A DNA stretch of 64,000 nucleotides from Micrococcus sp. (GTDB lineage: Bacteria; Actinomycetota; Actinomycetes; Actinomycetales; Micrococcaceae). The notes beneath the pieces are model-generated. The model did not search any database. It was given only the letters and a program-made list of their open reading frames with translations, and was not told where the DNA came from. Positions 16,289-26,100 of this stretch are shown here, piece by piece; position 1 is the stretch's first letter; each line of letters opens with the position of its first letter. Position numbers and translations under genes: made by a program. The stretch lies in the NCBI GenBank assembly GCA_029961105.1, contig JASBVO010000003.1, forward strand, positions 62,001 through 126,000, read 5' to 3'.

Positions 16289-18049
16289 TCAGCGCACCAC
16301 CTCGCGGTGACCGGCGTCCAGCCGGCGGGTCCAGCCGCGGGCATCCAGCAGTTCCAGCAGCGGGATCGCCACCCGCCGCGTGGTGCCCAGCGCCTGGCGC
16401 GCCCGGCTGGTGGTGAAGGGCTGCTCCAGCCGGGCCAGTTCCCGCATGGCCAGCGCCGGTGCCGTCGGCAGCAGCACCACGGTCCCGTCCAGGCGCAGCA
16501 GCCGACCGAGCCGCTCCGCCGCGGCCAGCTCGCGGGGGCCGAGCTTCAGGGCCGTCAGTTCATCACCCTCGGGTGCGCTGAAGGGTGCCCGGGCCAGCCG
16601 CCGTTCCAGCGCGGCCACGGACTCCTCCGCGGCCCCGAGCCGCCGGTCCGCGCCGGGCAGGGTGACGTAGCCGTCCTCGTGCGCCAGCTCGGCCCCGGCC
16701 ACCACCGCGGCCAGCAGCGCCGGGTCCAGGGGGTCCCGCTCGGCCAGCGCGGTCACGGCGGCGCGCAGCCGCCGTGACCAGCCGGCCAGGACGGGCTCGT
16801 GCACCCACCACTCCCCCAGGCGCCGGACCCCCGCCGCATCACCGGGCACCGCCAGCCCCAGCCGGTCCAGGTCCTCCCCCCGCACCGCGCCCCGGCGGGC
16901 GATCTCGCCGAGGACGTCGCCACCGTCGGGCATGGCGGCCAGGGCCGCCGCGCGGCGGGTGCCGTCTCCCCGGCGGGTGAGCTCCGGTGGGTCCACGTCC
17001 AGCACGCGCACCCCGCCGAACACGGTCCGGGCGCCGGGATCACGCAGCACCAGCCGGTCGCCGGGCACCAGCGGCAGGTGCCGGTCCAGCGTGAGCCGGG
17101 CGTGGTCGTCGCCGAGGGGCCGCACGCGGGCCGGCACCGTGGCGGTGCCGACGTGCACCAGCAGCTCCACGGGCGCCTCGGCCAGGACGGTCCCGGTGGT
17201 CCGGCGGACGTCCACGGCGCCGGTCAGCGGCCAGGCGCCGGGCGTCACCAGGGCGTCGCCCCGGTGGACGGTCTCGGCGTCCACCCCGCGCAGGTTCACC
17301 GCCACCCTGCTGACCGGTCCGAGGGAGTCGTGCGGGGCGTTGCGGCTGTGCAGCGCGCGGACAGTGACGTCGCGGGGGCCTCCCGCCCCGAGCAGCTCCA
17401 GCCGGTCGCCGATGCCCAGCGAGCCTGCGGCCAGCGTGCCGGTGACGACGGCGCCGGCCCCGCGGACCGTGAAGGACCGGTCCACCCCCAGCCGCACCCT
17501 GCCGGCGCCGTCCGGCGCCGGGGTGGCGGCGAGCACCTCGTCCAGAGCCTGGCGCAGGTCCTCGAGCCCTGCCCCGGTCGCAGCGGACACGACGACGGCC
17601 GGCGCCCGGGCGAGGCCGGTCCCGGCGAGCTCGGCGCGGGTCCGGTCCAGGACGGCGCCGATCCGCTCGGCGGCCGTGTCCGGGTCGCCCTGTCCGGCGA
17701 GGTCGGCGCGGGTGACGACGATGAGCCCGTGCTCGATGCCCAGGGCCGCGATGGCGTCGCGGTGGTCCGCGGACTGCGGTTTCCAGCCCTCGTCAGCGGC
17801 CACCACGAGGCACACCACCGGGGCCGGACCGAGCCCGGCGAGCATGTTGGACAGGAACCGCTCGTGGCCGGGGACGTCCACGAAGGCGACCTCGCGGCCG
17901 GAGGGCAGAGAAGTCCAGGCGAAACCGAGGTCGATGGTCAGTCCGCGGCGCCTCTCCTCCGCCCAGCGGTCCGGTTCCATGCCGGTCAGCGCGCGGACGA
18001 GGGTGGACTTGCCGTGGTCGACGTGCCCGGCGGTGGCCACCACGTACAT
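16289..18049 (-). CDS. selB: selenocysteine-specific translation elongation factor
   Basis: 586 residues from the ATG at 18049. It delivers Sec-tRNA to ribosomes at UGA codons marked by a SECIS. The G-domain has AGHVDHGKSTLV (P-loop, residues 7-18), TIDLGFAW and DVPGHERF; EF-Tu-like domains II and III follow (RSFTVRGAGAVVTGTL). The C-terminal half (about 370-586) contains the winged-helix repeats that bind the SECIS loop. selA ends 1 bp upstream, so selAB is an operon. All that is needed to serve the fdh alpha gene at 23183-26542 is within 10 kb. Confidence 0.95.
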   Translation of the reverse strand: MYVVATAGHVDHGKSTLVRALTGMEPDRWAEERRRGLTIDLGFAWTSLPSGREVAFVDVPGHERFLSNMLAGLGPAPVVCLVVAADEGWKPQSADHRDAIAALGIEHGLIVVTRADLAGQGDPDTAAERIGAVLDRTRAELAGTGLARAPAVVVSAATGAGLEDLRQALDEVLAATPAPDGAGRVRLGVDRSFTVRGAGAVVTGTLAAGSLGIGDRLELLGAGGPRDVTVRALHSRNAPHDSLGPVSRVAVNLRGVDAETVHRGDALVTPGAWPLTGAVDVRRTTGTVLAEAPVELLVHVGTATVPARVRPLGDDHARLTLDRHLPLVPGDRLVLRDPGARTVFGGVRVLDVDPPELTRRGDGTRRAAALAAMPDGGDVLGEIARRGAVRGEDLDRLGLAVPGDAAGVRRLGEWWVHEPVLAGWSRRLRAAVTALAERDPLDPALLAAVVAGAELAHEDGYVTLPGADRRLGAAEESVAALERRLARAPFSAPEGDELTALKLGPRELAAAERLGRLLRLDGTVVLLPTAPALAMRELARLEQPFTTSRARQALGTTRRVAIPLLELLDARGWTRRLDAGHREVVR

Positions 18050-18050
18050 G

Positions 18051-19478
18051 TCAGCCGTCCCCGCTGGCGGGCCCGGGACCGGACGTGCCACCGGACGTGC
18101 CACCGGACACGGAACCCGCCAGCGCGTCCAGGGCCGCGGACGCGGCGGCGGCCAGCCTCTCGTCCTGGTCCTCGGGCACGCACCTCAGGTCCACCAGGCA
18201 AGCCCCGTCGTGCACGCGCGGCAGGACCGCCGGGTCCCCGGAACGCAGCAGCGGGGCCGCGGCCTCGGGCAGCCGGACGGCCCAGCCGGGCAGCGGCACC
18301 CCGGGCGCTCCCCCGCCCCCGACGCGTCCGTCGTGCGGGACCACGGTGGCCGACGCCGTCTCCCCACCGGGCACGAGCCGTCCGGTGAGCCGAGCGGCCA
18401 GCCGGTCGGCCAGCCGCTCGGCCCGCTGCCGCAGGCGCTCCGGCTCGGCGTGCAGGGACCGGGCGACCGGCGTCGGGCCACCGGTGAGGGTGGCCTCCAG
18501 CGCCGCCAGGGTGAGCTTGTCCGCGCGGACGGCCCGGGCCAACGGGTGCTTCGCCAGGCGCTGGATGGCCTCGGTGCGGCCGAGCAGCAGTCCGGCCTGC
18601 GGGCCGCCCAGCAGCTTGTCCCCGCTGGCGATGACGACGTCGGCGCCGTCGGCGAGCGCCGCGGCCAGGTCCGGCTCCTCGGGCAGCGCAGGATCGTGGT
18701 CCGGCAGTCCGGAGCCGACGTCCACCACGAGGGGCACGCCCCGCTCCTCGGCCAGGGTCCTGAGCGCCGCGACCGGCACGGCGGCGGTGAAGCCGGTGAC
18801 CCGGAAGTTGGAGGGGTGGACCTTGAGCAGGCAGCCGGTCTCCGGGCCGGTGGCGTCGTCGTAGTCGGCGAGGTTCGTGCGGTTGGTGGTGCCGACCTCG
18901 CGCAGCCGCGCCCCGGTGGAGGCGATCAGGTCCGGTAGCCGGAACCCGGCCCCGATCTCCACGAGCTCCCCGCGGCTGACGATGACCTCGCGGCCCGCGG
19001 CCAGGGCGGTGGTGGCCAGCACGAGCGCCGCGGCCCCGTTGTTGACCACCAGCGCGTCCTCGGCCTGCGGCACCGCGGCCAGCAGTGCCGCCCGCGCCCC
19101 GGCCCCCCGCCGGGACCGCGCCCCGCTGGCCAGGTCCATCTCCACGTCCACGTAGCCGCTGGCCGCCACCAGCGCCTCCACGGCGGCCTCGGAGAGGGGC
19201 GCCCGGCCCAGGTTGGTGTGGACCACCACCCCGGTGGCGTTGAGCACCGGGCGCAGGCTGGTGGCGGAGCGGGCGGCGAGATCGGCCACGAGGGCGGCCG
19301 CGACGTCGTCGGGGGCGATCCGGCCGGACCGGGCGCGCTCCTGGGCCTGCCGCACCAGGCCCCGCAGCACCGCCTCGCTGAGCCGGGACCGGGCGGCGGT
19401 CACCTCCGGCAGGGCCAGCAGGTCATCGGTGCGCGGGATCCGCCGGCGGGGGTCCTGCGCGAGGCGCTGCTCGGTCAC
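18051..19478 (-). CDS. selA: L-seryl-tRNA(Sec) selenium transferase
   Basis: 475 residues from GTG 19478, chosen for AGGAGGACC immediately upstream; a much longer open frame upstream runs through the tRNA-Sec gene and is not real. SelA is a PLP enzyme that converts Ser-tRNA(Sec) to Sec-tRNA(Sec) using selenophosphate. The PLP lysine lies in IASGDKLLGGPQAG (Lys288). N-terminal helices (DDLLALPEVTAAR), which bind the tRNA, precede the catalytic core with VLNATGVVVHTNLGRAPLS. The tail is a short Gly/Ser-rich segment. It precedes selB with a 1-bp gap. Confidence 0.95.
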   Translation of the reverse strand: MTEQRLAQDPRRRIPRTDDLLALPEVTAARSRLSEAVLRGLVRQAQERARSGRIAPDDVAAALVADLAARSATSLRPVLNATGVVVHTNLGRAPLSEAAVEALVAASGYVDVEMDLASGARSRRGAGARAALLAAVPQAEDALVVNNGAAALVLATTALAAGREVIVSRGELVEIGAGFRLPDLIASTGARLREVGTTNRTNLADYDDATGPETGCLLKVHPSNFRVTGFTAAVPVAALRTLAEERGVPLVVDVGSGLPDHDPALPEEPDLAAALADGADVVIASGDKLLGGPQAGLLLGRTEAIQRLAKHPLARAVRADKLTLAALEATLTGGPTPVARSLHAEPERLRQRAERLADRLAARLTGRLVPGGETASATVVPHDGRVGGGGAPGVPLPGWAVRLPEAAAPLLRSGDPAVLPRVHDGACLVDLRCVPEDQDERLAAAASAALDALAGSVSGGTSGGTSGPGPASGDG

Positions 19479-19521
19479 GGTCCTCCTCGGGCAGGCGGGC
19501 GGGTGCACCGCACGGTGGCGT

Positions 19522-19616
19522 TGGCGGAGGCGGACGGGAATCGAACCCGCCAGGCCGGGATGCCCGGCCTCACCGGTTTTGAAGACCGGGGGGCCCACCA
19601 GGACCCGGACGCCTCC
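19522..19616 (-). tRNA. selC: tRNA-Sec (anticodon UCA), CCA encoded
   Basis: 95 nt including CCA. The anticodon stem CCGGT/ACCGG encloses the loop CUUCAAA, with anticodon UCA at 19580-19582. The D-arm has a 6-bp stem (GGGTCC/GGGCCC) with only a 4-nt loop, and the variable arm is a 7-bp hairpin (GGCCGGG, CAT, CCCGGCC); both are diagnostic of tRNA-Sec. The T-arm carries GGTTCGATTCC. The acceptor has 7 canonical pairs (GGAGGCG/CGCCTCC) with U-C at the eighth position. It lies 43 bp upstream of selA on the same strand and could share its transcript. Confidence 0.95.
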
Positions 19617-19655
19617 GTGATCGAAACTACCACCGGGCGTGGCTACAGTGGCCGC

Positions 19656-20720
19656 ATGGACACCACCGCGCCGGGCACGGCTGCCCCGACCACTGCTGCC
19701 GGAACCCCAGACGCCCCCCGCCCGACGGCGGCCGGTCCGGTCCGGCTGACCCGTTACGCCAGCGGCGGCGGCTGCGCCTGCAAGATCCCCCCGGGCGAAC
19801 TGGAGGACGCCGTCCGCGGCCTCGTCGGCCAGCAGGCGCCGGGCGCGGCGGAGGTCCTCGTCGGCCTGGACGACGGCGACGACGCCGCGGCCGTGCTGCT
19901 GCGCGAGGACCTGGCGGTGCTGTCCACGGCGGACTTCTTCACCCCGATGGTGGATGACGCCTACGACTTCGGCCGCATCGCCGCGGCCAACGCCCTCTCG
20001 GACATCTACGCCATGGGCGGCACGCCCGTCGTCGCGCTGAACCTGGTCGGCTGGCCGCGGTCGGTGCTGCCGATGGAGCTGATGAGCGAGATGCTGCGCG
20101 GCGGGCTGGCCGTGGCCACCGAGGCCGGCTGCCCGGTGATCGGCGGGCACTCGATCGACGACCCGGAGCCGAAGTACGGGATGGCCGTGACCGGCGTGGC
20201 CCATCCGGAGCGGCTGCTGCGCAACGACGCCGCCGCGGCGGGCCTGCCGATCACGCTGACCAAGCCGATCGGCGTGGGGCTGCTGAACAACCGGCACAAG
20301 CAGACCGGCGAGGTGTCCGCCGCGGCCGTCGCGTCCATGACCGCCCTCAACAAGGACGCCGCCCACGCCGCCCTGGCCGCCGGGGCGCGCGCCGCCACCG
20401 ACGTCACCGGCTTCGGCCTGCTGGGCCACCTGCACAAGATGATGCGGGCCTCGGGCGTGGGCGCCGTCGTCGACCGCTCCGCGGTGCCGCTCGTGGAGGG
20501 GGCCGCCGAGGCCCTGCAGGACGGGTTCATCTCGGGCGGCACGCGCCGCAACCTGGATTGGGTCCGCCCGCACGTGACCGCGGACGGCACCGTGTCCGAG
20601 GAGGACCTGCTGCTGCTGGCCGACGCCCAGACCTCCGGCGGGCTGCTGGTCATCGGCGAGGTGCCGGGCTACCCGGTGATCGGGGAGACCGTGGCCGGCA
20701 GCGGCATCCGCGTCCGCTGA
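19656..20720 (+). CDS. selD: selenide, water dikinase (selenophosphate synthetase)
   Basis: 354 residues from the ATG at 19656. It makes selenophosphate from selenide and ATP, the selenium donor for SelA. The glycine-rich active-site loop is SGGGCACKIP, with Cys where some organisms carry Sec; the Lys is conserved. VLSTADFFTPMVDDAYDFGRIAAANALSDIYAMGG and IGGHSIDDPEPKYG match the family. The first 30 residues are an Ala/Thr/Pro-rich extension. It is divergent from tRNA-Sec and selA, and converges with the nrfD-type gene. Confidence 0.95.
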   Translation: MDTTAPGTAAPTTAAGTPDAPRPTAAGPVRLTRYASGGGCACKIPPGELEDAVRGLVGQQAPGAAEVLVGLDDGDDAAAVLLREDLAVLSTADFFTPMVDDAYDFGRIAAANALSDIYAMGGTPVVALNLVGWPRSVLPMELMSEMLRGGLAVATEAGCPVIGGHSIDDPEPKYGMAVTGVAHPERLLRNDAAAAGLPITLTKPIGVGLLNNRHKQTGEVSAAAVASMTALNKDAAHAALAAGARAATDVTGFGLLGHLHKMMRASGVGAVVDRSAVPLVEGAAEALQDGFISGGTRRNLDWVRPHVTADGTVSEEDLLLLADAQTSGGLLVIGEVPGYPVIGETVAGSGIRVR

Positions 20721-20738
20721 GGCCCCCGTGCGGCCGGG

Positions 20739-21992
20739 TCAGCCGGCCGTGGTGATGGAGTCGTGCATGATGCCGGCGCGGCGGCGGGCCGCCAGCCGGC
20801 GCTTCTGCGGCTCGATCGTGTACCGCGGGTCGAGGGCCGAGTCCTTGCCGGCGTAGAACACCCCGAACCGGGTGAACGCCGACGCCGTCACCAGCGCCGC
20901 CCCGGAGGCCGCAGCCACCCAGCGGTTCCGCGTGAGCCCGGAGACCACCGTGCCGATCCCGCCGGCGATCGCCAGCCGCTCGCTCCACCGCATCAGCCAC
21001 CCGGGCCGGCCCTGGTGCAGCGGCTCCGCGGCCACCGGGTCCATCCGCCGCTCCATGGCCTTCGTGGCCACCAGGTCTCCGGCCACTCCGGCCAGCGCGA
21101 GGGCGCGGGCGGGACCGGCCTGTGCGGTCGGCGTCGTGATCATGGCCATCCCGCCCGAGGCCAGCGAGGCGGAGGAGACGAAGACGAACGGCAGGTCGTC
21201 CTTGGCGGCATTCCACGTGGGCATGGCGGTGTCCGAGAGCAGGACGGCGGTGTAGCCGGCCAGCGGCGCGCCGAGCAGCGCGGCCAGGGCACCGGACGGG
21301 GCCTCGAGGCCGTACAGCACCCGGCGCAACGGACCCAGCGGCAGGGCCTGGCCCAGCAGCCGGTCCACGTCCGCCGCGGCGGCCACGCCGGCACCGGTGC
21401 TGAACCCGGCCAGGATCCACGACCCCAGGCTCATGGGCGAGGTCGGCTTGATGGTGCGCAGCATGTTGAGGAACCGTTCGGGCCGGCCCAGGTCCGCCAC
21501 CAGCGCCAGCGCCCCGACGCCGGCGGCCCCCAGGGCCGTCAGCCGCGCGTTGCACCGCAGGGCGTCCCGGCCGGTCAGCTGGCCGCCGAAGGCCAGCAGC
21601 GCAGACCCACCGGCGATCCCGCCGCAGACCAGGTACAGCGCCACCCGCTCGTCCCACGGCGGGGCCTTAACCACGGGGCGGCCGTAGTACCCGTCGGCGG
21701 GGGCGAACTGCGGCTCCGGCACCATGGCCATCTCCCGGGCGCCGTCGCCGCCGGCGGGAGCCAGGCCGCCACGGCGGGCGCCGACGCGCCGGCCGGCAGC
21801 GGGGGCCGACCCCGACGGCGCGGTGGCCAGCGCGTCCGGACCCATCGCGGAGCCTGCACTGGGGGCCACCGCCGTGCCCACGGCATACGCCGAGGCCTCG
21901 CTGGGGCTGTCGGCGGCCGCGGCGTGGTCCCGCCGGCGGCGGCGCCGGGGTTCCTCCGGCGGGCGGTAGCGGTCGTACTCGGAGGTGGTCAC
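20739..21992 (-). CDS. NrfD/PsrC-type membrane subunit of formate dehydrogenase
   Basis: 417 residues from GTG 21992, which overlaps the beta-subunit stop (GTGA) and follows GGAGGG. Residues 1-115 are a low-complexity charged and Ala/Gly-rich cytoplasmic-like extension (RRRRRRDHAAAAD). After this come about eight hydrophobic helices, for example LYLVCGGIAGGSALLAF and the ADLGRPERFLNMLRTIKPTSPMSLGSWILAGFS motif typical of NrfD. It is the presumed quinone-reducing membrane anchor of the formate dehydrogenase. It is not a cytochrome b-type FdnI, as no obvious haem-ligand pattern is seen. Confidence 0.85.
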   Translation of the reverse strand: MTTSEYDRYRPPEEPRRRRRRDHAAAADSPSEASAYAVGTAVAPSAGSAMGPDALATAPSGSAPAAGRRVGARRGGLAPAGGDGAREMAMVPEPQFAPADGYYGRPVVKAPPWDERVALYLVCGGIAGGSALLAFGGQLTGRDALRCNARLTALGAAGVGALALVADLGRPERFLNMLRTIKPTSPMSLGSWILAGFSTGAGVAAAADVDRLLGQALPLGPLRRVLYGLEAPSGALAALLGAPLAGYTAVLLSDTAMPTWNAAKDDLPFVFVSSASLASGGMAMITTPTAQAGPARALALAGVAGDLVATKAMERRMDPVAAEPLHQGRPGWLMRWSERLAIAGGIGTVVSGLTRNRWVAAASGAALVTASAFTRFGVFYAGKDSALDPRYTIEPQKRRLAARRRAGIMHDSITTAG

Positions 21993-23182
21993 TTCCGCCC
22001 TCCCAGCATGAACGCCAGCGCGGAGGCCGCGGCCATCGACGCCATGGCGATCCCGGCGCGGGCGTACATGCGCGGCAGGTCCGCGGTCGGCACGCGGGGG
22101 TCCGGCGGCAGGCCGTAGACCTCGGGCTCGTCCAGCAGCAGGAACACCGAACCGGTCCCGCCGACGCCGTCCTGGGGGTTGGCCCCGTAGAGCCGGGCCT
22201 CGGTGCGCCCCTCGGCGTGCAGCCGGGCCACCCGCTCCCGCGCGGCGTCCACCAGGTCCTCGCGTTCGCCGAACTTGATGGACGTCGTCGGGCAGGCCTG
22301 GGCGCAGGCGGGGGTCTGGTCGTCGACGAGGCGGTCGTAGCACAGCGTGCACTTCTGGGCGACGCCGACGTTGCGCGCCGGTTCCGGCGTGCCGGGGCGC
22401 GTGGGCGTGACCGGGGCCGCGGAGCGCTCGGTCTTCGGCTGGGCGATGCCGTCCTTGCGCCGCTCGATGACACCGAACGGGCATCCGGCCACGCAGGTGC
22501 CGCAGCCGTTGCAGACGTCGTCCTGGACCACCACGGTGCCGTGCTCGGTCCGGAACAGGGCCCCGGTGGGGCACACGTCCAGGCAGCCGGCATTGGTGCA
22601 GTGCTTGCACACGTCCGAGGACATCAGCCAGCGGAACTCGGGAGTGTCCGGCGGGGTGGTGTCCACCGCGCGCGCGTCCTCGGGACGGGTGGGCCCGCCT
22701 CCCAGCGAGGAGAGCACGTCCAGGTCCCCCAGCTCGGGCGCCGGGGGAAGGCCCGACGCCGGCGGGACGGCCGCCGCGGACAGCGGACCCGGCGCGGCCC
22801 CGGTGATCGCGGTGGTGATCGCCTCCCCGGCGGTGGTGGGCACGTCGGCATTGCGGATCTGCGGCATGCCCAGGCTCACGAGCGCGCGCCCGGACTCGCG
22901 AGCGGCCTCGATGCGGCTGCGGTCCTGCTCGATGAACGCCACGTGCCGCCAGGTGTCCGCGCCGAGCCCCTCGGAGTTGTCGAAGGAGGAGTTGGAGAGC
23001 TCGTAGTTCGAGTCCACCGGGTTGCGGTTCCACTCCTTGCAGGCCACCTCGCAGGCCTTGCAGCCGATGCAGATGGAGGTGTCCGTGAAGAAGCCCTTGC
23101 GGGCCCGGGGGTGCGCGTAGTGGGCGTCCGCCGTGGGGTTGTCCCCCACCGCTGCGCTGTCCGGTGCGGTTAGTCGCTGCAT
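21989..23182 (-). CDS. formate dehydrogenase iron-sulfur (beta) subunit
   Basis: 397 residues; the ATG directly abuts the alpha stop codon (TAGATG). Four ferredoxin-type Cys clusters can be seen: CIGCKACEVAC (Cys38, 41, 44, 48), CKHCTNAGCLDVCP, CNGCGTCVAGCPFG and CTLCYDRLVDDQTPACAQACP. These should bind four [4Fe-4S] clusters and carry electrons from the molybdenum subunit to the membrane. An insert of about 60 Ala/Pro-rich residues lies between clusters 1 and 2. A C-terminal hydrophobic helix (about 372-395) could anchor it to the membrane next to the NrfD subunit. Confidence 0.9.
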   Translation of the reverse strand: MQRLTAPDSAAVGDNPTADAHYAHPRARKGFFTDTSICIGCKACEVACKEWNRNPVDSNYELSNSSFDNSEGLGADTWRHVAFIEQDRSRIEAARESGRALVSLGMPQIRNADVPTTAGEAITTAITGAAPGPLSAAAVPPASGLPPAPELGDLDVLSSLGGGPTRPEDARAVDTTPPDTPEFRWLMSSDVCKHCTNAGCLDVCPTGALFRTEHGTVVVQDDVCNGCGTCVAGCPFGVIERRKDGIAQPKTERSAAPVTPTRPGTPEPARNVGVAQKCTLCYDRLVDDQTPACAQACPTTSIKFGEREDLVDAARERVARLHAEGRTEARLYGANPQDGVGGTGSVFLLLDEPEVYGLPPDPRVPTADLPRMYARAGIAMASMAAASALAFMLGGRK

Positions 23183-26100
23183 CTATTCCTCCTCTCCGCC
23201 GGTTCCACGGTCCAGCCGCTCGGACCGGTCGGTGGCCTGCTTGGCTCCGGCCTCGTCGTGACTGCCGGTGACGCCCTCGTTGCCGGTCTCCTCCGTCAGC
23301 CCGGCCCGGCGCTGGTAGTCCTCGACCAGCCGCAGCAGCTGCGCCCCCTGCGGACGCCGCCCCGGGCGGATGTCCACGGCGCCCACCTTGGAGCCCTGGA
23401 TCAGCACGTTGGGGTCGAGGGTGATGCCGAGCAGGTCGTTGGCGGAGTCGCCCGTGACCACGGCGTCGTTGCCGACGCCCCAGTGGTAGGGAAGCCCGAT
23501 CTGGTGCACCGTCTGCCCGCCCACCCGCAGCGGCCTCATGCGCTCGGTGACCAGGACCTTTGCCTCGATCGCCGCCCGCGGGGAGACCAGCGTGGCCCAG
23601 CCGTAGGGTTCCAGTCCACGCTCGGCGGCCAGTTCCGGCGAGACCTCGCAGAACATCTCCGGCTGCAGCTCGGACAGGTAGGGCAGCCACCGGCTCATCC
23701 CACCGGCGGTGTGGTGTTCGGTGAGCCGGTAGGTGGTGAACACGAACGGGTACACGTCGGACCCCGGGGCGCCCGGTTCCGGCGCGCTGAGGTTGTCCTT
23801 GCGCGGCAGGGTGACCCGGGTGGGATTGTGCTGCTGCCGGTACAGCGGGTTCCGCACCGGGGACTCCTGCGCCTCGTAATGGGTCGGCAGCGGTCCGTCC
23901 ACCATGCCCTTGGGCGCGAACAGCCAGCCCTTGCCGTCGGCCTGCATGATGAACGGGTCGTCTCCGGCCAGCGCGGCCGCACCGCCCAGGGAGGGGTCCG
24001 GTGTGCTGCCGGGGGCGCGGTCCACGGGGAAGTCCGGGACGTCGTTGCCGACCCACCGGCCCTGCTCCTCGTCCCACCAGACGAGCTTCTTGCGCTCGCT
24101 CCACGGCCGGCCCTGCGGGTCCGCCGAGGCCCGGTTGTACAGGATCCGCCGGTTCGCCGGCCAGGCCCAGCCCCATTCCTCGGTCTGCGGCCCGTCACCG
24201 CCGCCCGGGGTGCGGTCGGCGGCGTGGTTGATGCCGTCCGCGAAGACGCCGGTGTAGATCCAGCAGCCGCCCGCGGTGGAGCCGTCCGCCTTCATCTCGG
24301 TGTAGCTGGAGAGCAGCTTGCCGGCATCGGGGCCCGTGAGGTGGTGGCCGTTGATCTCCTGGAGGATGGCCTCGCCGTCGGGTTCCCCGTGCTCGTCCTC
24401 CGGGTAGTCCCACGTCAGGTCCAGCAGTGGGCGGTCGCGGGGGTCGGTGGAGTCCGCCAGCCGCGCCCGGATCCGCTTGCCGAGCTCGTGGAAGAACTGC
24501 AGCTCGGACTGGGCATCGCCCGGCGGGGCCACCGCCTGGTGGCGCCACTGCAGCAGGCGCTGGGTCTGGGTGAAGGTGCCGGCCTTCTCCACGTGGTTGG
24601 CCGCCGGGAAGAAGAACACCTCGGTCTCGATGTCCTCGGTGCGCAGCTCCCCGGTGGCGATCTCCGGGCCGTCCTTCCACCAGGTGGCCGACTCGATGAG
24701 CTGGAAGTCCCGCACCACCAGCCACTTCAGGTGGGACATGCCCATCCGCTGCATCCGGCCGTTGGCGGATCCGACCGCCGGGTTCTGGCCGAGCAGGAAG
24801 TAGCCCTCCACGTCCCCGGCGATCATCCCCTCCACGGTCTGGTACGTGCCGTGCGGGCCGGTGAGCCGGGGGATGTAGTCATAGGCGTAGTCGTTGTCCG
24901 CGTGCGCGGCGTCCCCCCACCAGGCCTTGAGCAGGCTGACGGTGTACGCGTCCGCCTCGGCCCAGTACCCCTTCTGCTTCTTGGAGGCGATCGACTCCAG
25001 GTACGTGCCCAGGTCCTGCTTCTCCACGGTGGGCATCGGCAGGTAGCCGGGCAGCAGGTTGAACAGGGTGGGGATGTCCGTGCAGCCCTGGATGGAGGCG
25101 TGGCCGCGCAGCGCCATGACGCCCCCGCCAGGGCGTCCCATGTTGCCCAGCAGCAGCTGCAGGATGGTCGCCGTGCGGATGTACTGGGCGCCGACCGTGT
25201 GCTGGGTCCAGCCCACGGCGTAGGCGAAGCAGGTGGTGCGCTCGCGTCCCGAGTTCTCCGTGATCGTCCGGGCCAGCTCCTCGAAGTCGGCCACGGAGAT
25301 CCCGCAGGCGTCCCGCACCATCTCCGGGGTGTAGCGCGCGTAGTGGCGCTTGAGGATCTGGAACACGGTGCGCGGGTGCTGCAGCGTCTCGTCCCGGCGC
25401 GGCCGGTGCGTCTCCACGTCCGGGCCCCCGGAGCCGTACTGGTGACCGGCCGCCTCCGTGGAGGCCTCCGCCCCGTCCTCCTGGGCGGGCTCGTCCCCGA
25501 CGCCGGCCGCGGCATCCCCGGTACCGGGTTCCGGTTCGTAGGCCCAGGACTCCATGTCGTAGCCGCCGGTCTGCTCGTCGTACCCGGAGAACATCCCGTC
25601 CAGGTCCTCGGCGTCCCGGAAGTCCTCGTTCACGATCGTGGCGGCGTTGGTGTAGGCCACCACGTACTCCTTGAACCACTTCTCGTGGGTCAGCACGTAG
25701 TTGATCAGCGCGCCCAGCAGCACGATGTCCGAGCCGGCACGGATCGGCACGTGCTTGTCCGCCACCGCCGAGGTGCGCGAGAACCGAGGGTCCACGTGGA
25801 AGACCTTCGCGCCGCGGGTCTTGGCCTCGGTCACCCACTGGAAGCCCACGGGGTGGGCCTCGGCCATGTTGGAGCCCTGGATGACGATGCAGTCAGCGTT
25901 GGCCATGTCCTGCAGCGATTGGGTGGCGCCGCCGCGCCCGAAGGAGGTCCCCAGACCGGGAACCGTGGCGGAGTGTCAAATACGGGCCTGGTTCTCGATC
26001 TGGATGGCACCGGCCGCCGTGAACAGCTTCTTGATGAGGTAGTTCTCCTCATTGTCCAGCGTGGCCCCACCGAGGGAGGCGATCCCCATGGTGCGGGCCA

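Noticed and set aside
19479-20573. An N-terminal extension of SelA reading through the tRNA-Sec gene and into selD
   Set aside because: GTG 19478 has a near-perfect ribosome-binding site and gives the normal family length; the extension is antisense to selD.
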